Shown here piece by piece: positions 14,505 through 21,558 of a stretch of DNA of 21,558 nt (its first letter is position 1; every line of letters begins with the position of its first letter). The stretch lies in NCBI GenBank assembly GCA_024274695.1, contig JAJSAI010000015.1:1-21558 (forward strand), read 5' to 3'. The notes below the pieces were generated by a model. That model made no database searches. It saw nothing but the letters and a program-made list of their open reading frames with translations, and was not told the DNA's origin. The position numbers and the translations under genes were made by a program. Source of the DNA: an archaeon. Lineage in GTDB: Archaea; B1Sed10-29; JAJSAI01.

Positions 14505-15328
14505 CTGCAGGTCCTTTCAGGGCTTGATCCGGGAAGGTTCGTCATCAGGTGATAGTTGATCTTGAACAGCGCGTTCTTCAGGTCCTCGGTTGCCCGGACG
14601 ACGTCTGCGACGGTGTGGCCTCTCCGCACTCTCCCGTAAACCGCGTCGTCAGGGTTCTGCACGCCTAGTTCCACTCTTGTCCCGCCAAGGCGCCTCATGA
14701 GCCTTATCTGCTCGCGCGAGCACTGGTCCGGCCGGGTCTCGAAAGTGAGCCCAACACACCTGTGCCCTGCTCTCTCGTTAAGCTCGTGCGCTTCCCGGAT
14801 AGACCTGGAGCGCGCGCCGTTCAGGCCGTTGAAGCACCCGAGCACGAACTCTTCAACCTCGCGCGCTGGGCGCGCGGGAAAGGTCCCGCCCATGATAATA
14901 AGTTCTACCTTGTCCGTGGGATGGCCTGCTGACTCAAGCGCGTGGAGCCTTTCCCTGACCTGTTTTTCAGGATCGTAGCCGAACTGCCTTCCTCTCATGG
15001 CAGCAGGCTCTCTGCCAGTGTAGGACTGGGGAGTGTCAATCTCGGTGCCGCCGGGACAGTACGTGCACTTTCCGTGAGGGCAGGGGTGGGGAGGAGTCAT
15101 CACCGCGACCACTGCAACGCCTGAGAGGCTTCTCGTGTGCTTTATCCTGAGCCACTCGTACTCTGAGCGCTTTTCTTCAGGGATGAGCATGAGAACGTCG
15201 GCGTCAGAGGGCATTTTGCTCGCGCGCAGTTTCCGGGCTAGCCTTGCCTTTTCCCTGGCCATCTGCTTCTTGTCACTGATTTCTCCTGACAAGACTTTTT
15301 CCGCGAGAACGTGCGCGAGATCGTGCAT
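14459..15328 (-). CDS. elp3: Elp3, N-terminal part (radical SAM domain), frameshifted at its end
   Basis: A 289-residue frame; the true Elp3 sequence ends at codon 272, after 'LMTNLPGSSPER', and the last 17 residues are out-of-frame read-through. The helical N-terminal tRNA-binding region (about 1-80) has 'KKQMAREKARLARKLRASKM' and ends near 'HTRSLSGVAVVAVMTPP'. The cluster motif is CPHGKCTYC (Cx4Cx2C) in 'HPCPHGKCTYCPGGTEIDTP', followed by 'ELIIMGGTFPARP' and 'GLTFETRPDQCSREQI'. Elp3 makes the acetyl/carboxymethyl radical chemistry on tRNA wobble uridine (cm5U34 pathway); archaea use Elp3 alone, without the other Elongator subunits. The ATG at 15328 has a TATA box at leaderless distance. GNAT paralogues lie on both sides. 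Confidence 0.9.
   Translation of the reverse strand: MHDLAHVLAEKVLSGEISDKKQMAREKARLARKLRASKMPSDADVLMLIPEEKRSEYEWLRIKHTRSLSGVAVVAVMTPPHPCPHGKCTYCPGGTEIDTPQSYTGREPAAMRGRQFGYDPEKQVRERLHALESAGHPTDKVELIIMGGTFPARPAREVEEFVLGCFNGLNGARSRSIREAHELNERAGHRCVGLTFETRPDQCSREQIRLMRRLGGTRVELGVQNPDDAVYGRVRRGHTVADVVRATEDLKNALFKINYHLMTNLPGSSPERTCRCSRKFSRTTGSSLT
14510..14521 (-). other. elp3: Single-base frameshift in elp3 (missing G in a GGG run)
   Basis: The minus strand reads CCT GAA AGG ACC TGC. Adding one G (AAAGGGACC) restores P-E-R-D-L-Q-M-F-K-K, the expected Elp3 continuation. The lost base is in a short G run, typical of a sequencing or assembly error or a recent mutation. No X-XXY-YYZ slippery heptamer is present in the zero frame. 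Confidence 0.85.
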
Positions 15329-15350
15329 CCTGGAATGGTTCTGAAAAAAG

Positions 15351-15360
15351 CGTATAAAAG
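15351..15360 (-). promoter_or_regulatory. TATA box of elp3; leaderless spacing
   Basis: CTTTTATACG on the minus strand is centred about 28 bases before the ATG at 15328. No Shine-Dalgarno sequence is needed or seen. It lies between the stop of GNAT paralogue 2 (15362) and elp3, so elp3 has its own promoter. Confidence 0.55.
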
Positions 15361-15361
15361 C

Positions 15362-15898
15362 CTATTTCCCGCGCTTTCTCCCACGGGCCTTTTTGAGGAT
15401 ATCAAGCCCTTCTTTTGAGAGGAATCCGTGCGCGGGCACCCTGGGCTTTTTTTCCACCCTCGCTTCCCATGACTTCACGTAGCCCTCGGCGTGCGTTTTC
15501 CCGTAAGACGCTTCAAAGGCCTTCAGGCCTTCTTTGGAGACCACTACCGCGTTAAGTTTTTTAACTCCCTTCTCGGCCGCCCGGTTGTAAGCCCTGTTTA
15601 GCAGGAGTCTCGCGATTCCCTTGCCCCTCTGGCCTTTTTCCACGTACACTTCTTCAACCTCTGCCTCCTTTCTTCCCGGAGAGTATGATAGGGTGAGGAG
15701 CCCTGAGAGCCTTCCTTTCTCATCGTACCATAACACATATTCCTTGTGTCCTCCGGAAAGCTCTCTTTCGGAGGCGTACTCGCGCGCCAGTGAAGGATCT
15801 CTCCCGAGCTCAAGGTACATTTTCTCCAGAAGCAGCCTCAGCCTTTTTCGATCCTCTGACGAGAGCTCCGCGTACTTTTTTACTTCCACCACACCCAA
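15362..15898 (-). CDS. GNAT-family acetyltransferase, paralogue 2 (TTG start)
   Basis: A 178-residue paralogue of the protein at 13216-13731, aligning from the first residues ([13 protein letters not shown] against MGALIEKKYSDLS) through '[18 protein letters not shown]', the acetyl-CoA motif '[20 protein letters not shown]' and the tail '[20 protein letters not shown]'. The start codon is TTG at 15898. I accept it because GGAGG stands about 8 bases upstream, the N-terminus then matches the paralogue residue for residue, and no ATG is near. GTG codons at 15892 and 15889 are alternatives. Its first 19 bases overlap the end of the surface-protein gene at 15880-18045, so its translation is probably coupled to that gene. 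The substrate is unknown. Confidence 0.83.
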   Translation of the reverse strand: MGVVEVKKYAELSSEDRKRLRLLLEKMYLELGRDPSLAREYASERELSGGHKEYVLWYDEKGRLSGLLTLSYSPGRKEAEVEEVYVEKGQRGKGIARLLLNRAYNRAAEKGVKKLNAVVVSKEGLKAFEASYGKTHAEGYVKSWEARVEKKPRVPAHGFLSKEGLDILKKARGRKRGK

Positions 15899-18045
15899 CC
15901 TGCTCTCCTCCTATGCAGCATGGTCAGCAGCGCCAGTGCGAGGAGGGCTGACGCGAGAGAAGGGTCAAAGCCCGGGGCGCTGACCACGCTCGTGCTGGAA
16001 ACGTACCCGTTCAGGACGACGGACGAGAAATGAGGGATGCCTGAACAGGATATGTCCGGCCCAGACTGAGCGCAGGAGACGCCTATGTTGCTAGCGCGCG
16101 TGCAGTTGGTCGTGTTGCACCAGTAGACTCCCTCGTAGTCGGACAGGGACCTGTTCTTGAACACGACCTCGGCGGTGTAGTTGCTCGGAGGAAGGAAAGT
16201 TGAAACGTACAATCCGTACTCAGGGTTTGAAAGATTGTACGCTTTCAGGGCGTATAACTCGCTGGAGGAGAGCTCGCGCACGTAGGTTCCTGTCAACGCG
16301 TCCAGTCTTCCCGTGACATTAAAGACTACCCTAAACCCCCTTCCTTCAAATGTGGCGGGACCGTTAAGCATTTTCGGTATCGTGACCGTCACGGCGGCCG
16401 TGCCCGGAGAACTTTTCACTATCCTGTTCACCAGGACAGTTGGTGTTGTCGGGGGATTGTAGAAGAAGGTGATCCTGTGCGGGGGGTTGTTACCGCACTT
16501 CACGTAGTACGTGTTCAGTCCGCTTGAAGCGATAACGTCAAAGACCTTGCTCCCGTTCTCCGTTGTTTGCATGGGAGTCATCTGGTCAAACGTTGCGTTA
16601 GGATCGCTGGAGTACCTGCACTCCAGGCCCTCCTGAGTCTGTATTATTATCCTCTTGGCCCCGTCTTCTATCACGCTCCCTGGAGGAAGATTTTCCCACA
16701 ATAGCCAGGGGTTGCTGCAAGAGTCTCCTCCTGAGCAGTCGTTATCTATCCCGTCGCACTCTATTTCAGTGGCCCCGGGATGCACGCTCGCGTCCAGATC
16801 GTTACAGTCATCACCTCCCACGGCCTGGGAAGCGGACTGGTAACCGTCCCCGTCAAAATCGTACGTGTCCTGACCGTCGCAGTTCTGGTCAACCCCGTCA
16901 AAGGGAACCTCCAGTGCCCCAGGGTTTATGGTGGGATCGTTATCGTTGCAGTCCGCGCCAGAGGGAGTGAGGTTGTACGGAGCAGGAGGGTAGCAGTCCC
17001 CATCCCCATCCTTCCAGATCCACGGCCTGACCAGAGGGCGCGTGTCGTAAGAGAAGGAGGAGTCCGATGCGCAGTCCTTGTCCGCATCAACATGAGACGC
17101 CTGAGCGGCCCAGTAGTTACCGAGCCCGTCCGGGCCCGAGAAGGTGTTCCCAGAGGCGGGAGTGGCTCCTGAAGAGGAAAGGAAATTGTTTGAGTAGACA
17201 GTGTTGCCAGAACCGTACCAGGAGACAGCCCCGTAGACGGTATTATTATAGAAGATTCCCCCGTCCCCTATTCCAAGCGACTGGCTTATGTTGTTCTCCG
17301 CGGCCAGGGACCCGCTGGACCTGAGCATGAGATCCCATCCTGACGTGCTGATATTGTTGCCTGTTACACGGTCCCCTGAACCTCCGTATACCAGCACACC
17401 GTTCCTCAAGTCTCTGACCCGGTTACCTGAAATGGTGTTATTGCCATCGGATGAGGAGAAGTACACGAACGTCTCCTTGTGGTAACCGGGATCAGCATAG
17501 CCAACCACAGTATTACCTGAAATGTTCATGGAACCCGCGTAGTCCATCTTCACCCCGTAAACGTTGTAGTTGTTTTCCCTCGTGTGCAGGAGGAAAGTAT
17601 TGTTCACTATCCTAATATCGTACAAGTACGCGCCCTGGATCGCGTACGTGTATTGATTGTTCGGTTTTCCTCTGAGCAGGAAGGTGTTGTTCTCAAACAT
17701 GATGTTACCTATTTTGCTGGAACTCTGACCGTAAACCTGGACCACAGTGGTGTTAGAAACCAGGACACAGTTTTTCACGACAATATTACTACGGTAGTTA
17801 AGGTTCAAGGCCAAACCTGCCGTGTCAGGGGAAGCGCTTATCTCATGGCCAGCACAGTCTAGGACAACGTTGTTCCACAGTGTTAGGGCCGCTGACGTCG
17901 TGCAGTTCGCGAGACTGTCCGAACTATTCAGCACGCGGGAGGAGGTCATGGTATCACCGCAAGCGCATGGGACGCTTCCACCGCATACTGCGGAAAAAAC
18001 TGTGGACATTAGAACTATCAGGAACAGGATAGGATAAACCCTCAT
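15880..18045 (-). CDS. Exported NosD-like beta-helix protein with MopE-type metal-binding repeats and VVSAPGFD anchor
   Basis: A 721-residue protein. The signal peptide is about residues 1-20 ([20 protein letters not shown]). Residues about 30-340 are a right-handed parallel beta-helix of the NosD/pectate-lyase type, with many 'N.I.NN.F/V' rungs and the NosD-like ending 'GLGNYWAA...D.D.DC...S.SYDTRPL'. Residues 346-443 hold Asp- and Cys-rich MopE-type motifs: 'DGDGDC', '[13 protein letters not shown]', 'DGVDQNCDG', 'DFDGDGY', '[13 protein letters not shown]' and 'CDGIDNDC'. A beta-rich region follows (about 540-680). The end (687-721) is VVSAPGFD, a hydrophobic stretch and [11 protein letters not shown]. 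NosD-like folds often bind carbohydrate; the repeats probably bind calcium or copper. It sits in the surface envelope; the ligand is unknown. Confidence 0.87.
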   Translation of the reverse strand: MRVYPILFLIVLMSTVFSAVCGGSVPCACGDTMTSSRVLNSSDSLANCTTSAALTLWNNVVLDCAGHEISASPDTAGLALNLNYRSNIVVKNCVLVSNTTVVQVYGQSSSKIGNIMFENNTFLLRGKPNNQYTYAIQGAYLYDIRIVNNTFLLHTRENNYNVYGVKMDYAGSMNISGNTVVGYADPGYHKETFVYFSSSDGNNTISGNRVRDLRNGVLVYGGSGDRVTGNNISTSGWDLMLRSSGSLAAENNISQSLGIGDGGIFYNNTVYGAVSWYGSGNTVYSNNFLSSSGATPASGNTFSGPDGLGNYWAAQASHVDADKDCASDSSFSYDTRPLVRPWIWKDGDGDCYPPAPYNLTPSGADCNDNDPTINPGALEVPFDGVDQNCDGQDTYDFDGDGYQSASQAVGGDDCNDLDASVHPGATEIECDGIDNDCSGGDSCSNPWLLWENLPPGSVIEDGAKRIIIQTQEGLECRYSSDPNATFDQMTPMQTTENGSKVFDVIASSGLNTYYVKCGNNPPHRITFFYNPPTTPTVLVNRIVKSSPGTAAVTVTIPKMLNGPATFEGRGFRVVFNVTGRLDALTGTYVRELSSSELYALKAYNLSNPEYGLYVSTFLPPSNYTAEVVFKNRSLSDYEGVYWCNTTNCTRASNIGVSCAQSGPDISCSGIPHFSSVVLNGYVSSTSVVSAPGFDPSLASALLALALLTMLHRRRAGWVWWK
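16717..17010 (-). repeat. MopE-type metal-binding repeats
   Basis: Two and a half copies of the MopE-like unit (D-x-D-G-D-G-[CY] ... DCNDxD...[IV][NH]PGA ... DG[VI]D[QN][ND]C[DS]G) within residues 346-443 of the NosD-like surface protein. Cysteine pairs and DxDxDG loops recur about every 50 residues. Confidence 0.8.
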
Positions 18046-18069
18046 GACCTTAAGAAAGAGGGTAAGGAG

Positions 18070-18076
18070 TTTAAAA
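18070..18076 (-). promoter_or_regulatory. TATA-like box of the NosD/MopE surface protein gene
   Basis: TTTTAAA on the minus strand is centred about 28 bases before the ATG at 18045, consistent with a leaderless mRNA. The gap to the upstream surface-protein gene is only 34 bases. The box is weaker than the others in the window, so read-through from upstream remains possible. Confidence 0.35.
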
Positions 18077-18079
18077 GAG

Positions 18080-21000
18080 TTACATTACCCGGGCCCTGGT
18101 AAGGAACGCTGCGGCGGCAGCGAACAATACCGCTACCAGCAGCCGGTCGAATCCGGGCGCGCTGACGACCGCCACGGTCCCGGCCACTTGTCCTGCTGAA
18201 ACCGATCCGACCGTGAACGTTCTGTTCGCCGCGGCGAAGGCGCTGTTCCCGGCCTGGTCGTAGCACTGCACGTTCCACACGTAGAACCCGTTGGTCCAGC
18301 CAGTGGTCTGGAACGTGTTCAGGGTTCCGTTGTCAGGGCTCGTGTCAGTGGCGAGCACCTGCCAGCTTCCCGTCCGGTTCGTCCACAGGCTGCAGTTCGC
18401 CAGGCTCCTGTCGTCCGACGGGGTGTACGTGAAGTTAATGTCCGATGACGTGATGCTGGCCCCGTCCGCGTGAGCGTCAAGCGTCACGGTCGGGGGAGTG
18501 GTGTCCGAGTATCCGAAGATTCCGAAAGCGCTGAAGTTATCAGTGTACAGCTGGATCGTGTTCGCGCCCGTGTCCAGCACGGTGTCGTTCCGCTGGTTCC
18601 ACGCGCTGCCGTTCCACTCGAACACGGTGAGGGTGCTCTCGTTCACTCCCGCGTTCTGCCACGCTGTGTCAGAGTACTGGACGGTCAGGTTGGCTAATGC
18701 TGTTGCTGAAACGTTTTCCACGATCCAGTACGTGCTGATGTTCCTCCACCCGCTCGGGTCAGCAGGAGGGTCTACGGCGGGCCGCGTGCGCACGTTCTTA
18801 AGGGTGCTCTGGGCCACGAGCACGTCGTACAGCGTGCCCTGCCCCTTGAACGTCGCTTGGGACAAGCTTACAGGGACTCCTCCTTCAATATTATTGTCGT
18901 ACTCGTTGTCCTGGTACACCACCTGGGATAGGGTAGAGGACTGTCCTGAACTCCCGTCAAAGTAGTACGCGTAGGCGTCGGCGCCCACCCCCCCATTCCA
19001 TCCTGAGAGTGTGACGTTTTGCAGGGTGTTCCCTCCTGGATCGTACACTCCGGCAGTGAGTCCGGAGGGCGTTGCTCCAAGGTACTGCACGCTCACGTTC
19101 TGGAGGGAGTTTCCTGAGTCCCCGAACAGTACTGCCGCGCCACCCTGGTCATTGTAGTAGTAGATTTTCCCGTTCTTTACGGTAACCCCTCCTGACAAAT
19201 CAAACATAACATCATCGGTGGCGTTGGCAACAAATTTGTCAAGGACAATGCTGGAACTGTCGTACGCGGACAGTCCCACAGTCCCAATATTAACGCTTGA
19301 AAGGGATACTGTGGAAGAATTGTATGCGCTAACAAATAGGTCTGACGTGTTTATTCCCGTGGCCTGCATGGAGTTGTTGAGGGAAAGAGTAATACTCGCG
19401 TTAGAAGATATCTCAGTCATAGCGTTCAGGGTTCCCATGAATGATATCACGTCCAACCCGCTGGAATTGGCCTGCAGGACGAGGTTGTGGAACACCGCGC
19501 CCCAGCAGGTTGAACTTACTCCGCTGCTGCATATGATCCCGTACGACGTGAAGTTTTGCATTGTGGTGTCAGTAATGTTCAGTCCCGTGTACGTGCCGTT
19601 CTGCATGTAGACTCCTGACGACACGTTTTGTATTGTCACGTTCAGGATTTTCAGGTCCTGGACGTCATTGTCGGTGGAATAGACTCCAGTACCCCATCCT
19701 CTGATGACACAGTCTCTTACCGTGATACCCTTGAAGGAGTTCCCCAGGCCTGTTCCTATGACCACTGCCTTCCCCGCGTTGGTTGAATAGTTGCCTTCCA
19801 GCACGACTCCCGGCTCGCACCTGAGGATGGTGCTGTTCGCGGTAAAGTTCATGCACCGTGACGCGTTGGAGTTCAGCACGCTCTCGTTCAGCACGTACAC
19901 GACCGCAGGAGTGTTCAGGTTAGAGCAGGCTTGTATGTACGTTTCGTTCATCCAGAGGACTATTGTCCGGTATTCTGTGGCAAGGCTTGAGTTCACGTTG
20001 AACTGGGTGGTGTTATAGTAGCCGTTCCATGAAGCGCCTGCGGTGTGCGGGTTGTAGTCGCTGACCAGCGAGCCCAGCCCGTTCACGACCTGCTCGATCG
20101 GGATGAGAGTGTTGGAGTCAATCCAGTCGGATGGCGTGAACCCTCCGACTCCTGTCGTGCTGGTGAGGCCATAGGCTCCGTTGGTGGCGTTCAGTTCAAC
20201 GCTCGCCCCGGAGAGGGGGTCCCCGAACTGGTTTTCTACTTTTATTCTCGCGATCCACCGTTGTTCTACTCTGTTCCTGTTGACGTCCACGAAGTTGTTG
20301 GAAGAGTTCAGGCCGAGGATGTCATAGTTGGAAGCGTTTATCAGGACTATCCCGCTGTTTGAGGTTAAGTTTATTATGTTCCCGGTAATGCTGACATCGC
20401 CGTCGTCGTGCACTATTACTATCGCGTCATCGTACAATACTGCCCCGGAAGACCCGCACTCTTGCAGAGTGTTGTTCTGCACGAGCCCTGGTCCGGGCAG
20501 GTAGTACAGGACGCAGGCCGTGCCGAACGATGTTGCCTCGGTCACGTTCCTGACCGTGTTATTGTAGAAGGAGAGGTTCCCCTGGGACACGAATGCAGCG
20601 AGGACCGCCCTGTTCGTGGTCCCAGGCTTCCCGAGATCGTGGAAGGTGTTGTTCCACACCTCCGCAGAGGCGTTTTCCTTAACGTATACTCCAAGCGCCA
20701 TCGGCAGCCCAGTTTCAGGATCGTACCGGTAACCCGTGACAGTGTTGTTCCATGCTCTCACGTTGTACGCGGGTTGTGGAGCATCGCCCTTTCTTGAGGT
20801 AAGGAGACCGCCGTTGTACACCAGGTTGCCCGTGACGTTCACGTCGTGCCCTCCTTCAACGCTGACCGCGCTCCCGTTTATTCCTGAATAAAAGTAGTTG
20901 TGCTCTACCAGCACGTTGTAGCCCTGTCCGTCAGAGCCGTCCACGTGTATTCCTGACCCGCTCTGCGTGTTGTTGAAAAAGTTGTTTCTTATGGTGACGT

Positions 21001-21558
21001 TGTAGCCGTTCAGGTAGACGAGGCTGTTGCTGGACCCGGGGGATTCCACTGTGTTGTTTTCAAAGAGCACGTGGGTCGCCCCACCCATGTTCACGCAAAC
21101 CCCCGCCCCTGGGTCCAGGGCTTTTATCGTGTTGTTGTAGACGTTGTGCGGCCCGGTCACGAACAGGCATAATCCCTCTTCAGTGTTCCCCGAGTTCGCG
21201 CCGAAGTTTGTTATGGTGTTGTACCTAACGGTTGAAGGGCCAAGGGTTTTGACCACGCACGCCTCGTACCCGCTTATGTTGTAGGCCGTGTTGTTTTCTA
21301 TCACTCCCGCCGCAGCGATCCCTCCTTTGAAGGATCCGCCCACGGTCGCGTTAGCGAGGGTGTTCCCTCTTATGATGGTACCGTACACATCGTCCAGCCC
21401 AGAGTATATCCCGTAGCTTGAAAAGTTTGTGATAGTATTGTTTTCAGCCAGCGCAAAGGTTGTCCCGAGACCGTACGAAAAGTTTTTGATTATACAGTTT
21501 CTTACCGTGACGTTAGGGTAAACTGTGTTGTAAACCCCGTACCCTGTACCATTACCTA
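18080..21558 (-). CDS. Very large beta-helix surface protein with VVSAPGFD anchor (5' end beyond window)
   Basis: An open frame that continues without a stop to the window edge: at least 1158 codons, with the start not seen. The stretch above 21388 still reads as beta-helix rungs, so the GTG at 21388 is not the start. From N to C: parallel beta-helix with repeated 'NN(T/F)(V/I).N' rungs (about 21556-20280); a carboxypeptidase-regulatory-like insert, '[20 protein letters not shown]' (around 20260-19940); a second beta-helix (about 19930-18850); a CTERM-preceding module, '[15 protein letters not shown]' and '[14 protein letters not shown]' (about 18740-18500), matching the one in the 1272-residue protein; an Ig-like domain (about 18500-18190); and the tail VVSAPGFD, a hydrophobic stretch and RARVM. 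It has many N-glycosylation sequons. It is probably a cell-surface adhesin or polysaccharide-binding protein. Confidence 0.85.
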   Translation of the reverse strand, partial: GNGTGYGVYNTVYPNVTVRNCIIKNFSYGLGTTFALAENNTITNFSSYGIYSGLDDVYGTIIRGNTLANATVGGSFKGGIAAAGVIENNTAYNISGYEACVVKTLGPSTVRYNTITNFGANSGNTEEGLCLFVTGPHNVYNNTIKALDPGAGVCVNMGGATHVLFENNTVESPGSSNSLVYLNGYNVTIRNNFFNNTQSGSGIHVDGSDGQGYNVLVEHNYFYSGINGSAVSVEGGHDVNVTGNLVYNGGLLTSRKGDAPQPAYNVRAWNNTVTGYRYDPETGLPMALGVYVKENASAEVWNNTFHDLGKPGTTNRAVLAAFVSQGNLSFYNNTVRNVTEATSFGTACVLYYLPGPGLVQNNTLQECGSSGAVLYDDAIVIVHDDGDVSITGNIINLTSNSGIVLINASNYDILGLNSSNNFVDVNRNRVEQRWIARIKVENQFGDPLSGASVELNATNGAYGLTSTTGVGGFTPSDWIDSNTLIPIEQVVNGLGSLVSDYNPHTAGASWNGYYNTTQFNVNSSLATEYRTIVLWMNETYIQACSNLNTPAVVYVLNESVLNSNASRCMNFTANSTILRCEPGVVLEGNYSTNAGKAVVIGTGLGNSFKGITVRDCVIRGWGTGVYSTDNDVQDLKILNVTIQNVSSGVYMQNGTYTGLNITDTTMQNFTSYGIICSSGVSSTCWGAVFHNLVLQANSSGLDVISFMGTLNAMTEISSNASITLSLNNSMQATGINTSDLFVSAYNSSTVSLSSVNIGTVGLSAYDSSSIVLDKFVANATDDVMFDLSGGVTVKNGKIYYYNDQGGAAVLFGDSGNSLQNVSVQYLGATPSGLTAGVYDPGGNTLQNVTLSGWNGGVGADAYAYYFDGSSGQSSTLSQVVYQDNEYDNNIEGGVPVSLSQATFKGQGTLYDVLVAQSTLKNVRTRPAVDPPADPSGWRNISTYWIVENVSATALANLTVQYSDTAWQNAGVNESTLTVFEWNGSAWNQRNDTVLDTGANTIQLYTDNFSAFGIFGYSDTTPPTVTLDAHADGASITSSDINFTYTPSDDRSLANCSLWTNRTGSWQVLATDTSPDNGTLNTFQTTGWTNGFYVWNVQCYDQAGNSAFAAANRTFTVGSVSAGQVAGTVAVVSAPGFDRLLVAVLFAAAAAFLTRARVM

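Noticed and set aside
14510-14521. Programmed -1 frameshifting in elp3
   Set aside because: No slippery heptamer lies in the zero frame and I see no clear downstream stem-loop. A missing base in a G run is the simpler explanation.
21386-21388. GTG at 21388 as the start of the last surface protein
   Set aside because: The same frame stays open to the window edge and still encodes beta-helix rungs such as [15 protein letters not shown]; there is no signal peptide at 21388. The gene is simply cut by the window.
17100-21558. Repetitive AAC/GTT-rich stretches as a DNA repeat or CRISPR array
   Set aside because: The periodicity comes from Asn-rich beta-helix rungs in coding sequence. Units vary in length and sequence and there are no constant repeats with unique spacers.

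Overview
The window is about 21.6 kb of densely packed archaeal DNA. The archaeal assignment rests on gene content and signals: GatD and GatE, the two subunits of the archaeal Glu-tRNA(Gln) amidotransferase; an archaeal-type threonyl-tRNA synthetase editing domain; a TrmB-family regulator; a TtuA/Ncs6-type tRNA thiolase with its ubiquitin-like carrier; an Elp3; TATA boxes at archaeal spacing; and GGAGGT-type ribosome binding sites. I cannot place the lineage. An uncultured euryarchaeal or DPANN-type genome would fit. No gap between genes exceeds about 100 bases, and I see no rRNA, tRNA, CRISPR array or insertion sequence.

Layout, left to right. At 1-498 (minus strand) are the start of thrS, cut by the window edge, and a small stand-alone EF-Tu domain-II-like protein. 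At 595-897 (plus) is a small unrecognised protein. At 913-2499 (minus) is a radical SAM enzyme of the MJ0619/tetraether lipid synthase type. At 2549-6367 (minus) is a 1272-residue surface protein. Divergent from it, at 6470-7638, is a two-gene unit: an unrecognised 150-residue protein overlapping a TrmB-like regulator. At 7701-9176 (plus) is an operon of a tandem ACT-domain protein, a ThiS/SAMP-like protein ending in Gly-Gly, and a TtuA-like tRNA thiolase. At 9191-13198 (minus) is the operon gatD - P-loop kinase - gatE - winged-helix protein, with every junction overlapping. At 13216-15898 (minus) two paralogous GNAT proteins flank an elp3 gene that carries a one-base frameshift. At 15880-21558 (minus) are two more secreted beta-helix surface proteins, the last one running off the window.

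Two themes dominate. The first is tRNA function: Thr-tRNA editing, Gln-tRNA formation, 2-thiouridine and Elp3 wobble-uridine modification. The second is the cell surface. Three large exported proteins, in two separate places, end in the same signature, VVSAPG[FY]D, followed by one hydrophobic stretch and a tail with basic residues. This looks like a variant PGF-CTERM/archaeosortase sorting signal and is the most interesting observation here. No sortase gene is visible in the window.

Promoter layout falls into two classes. Five genes (starts 595, 6470, 13731, 15328, 18045) have a TATA-like box centred 25-28 bases before the start codon, which predicts leaderless mRNAs. Four (starts 498, 2499, 6367, 7701) have the box 39-51 bases upstream plus a clear Shine-Dalgarno sequence.
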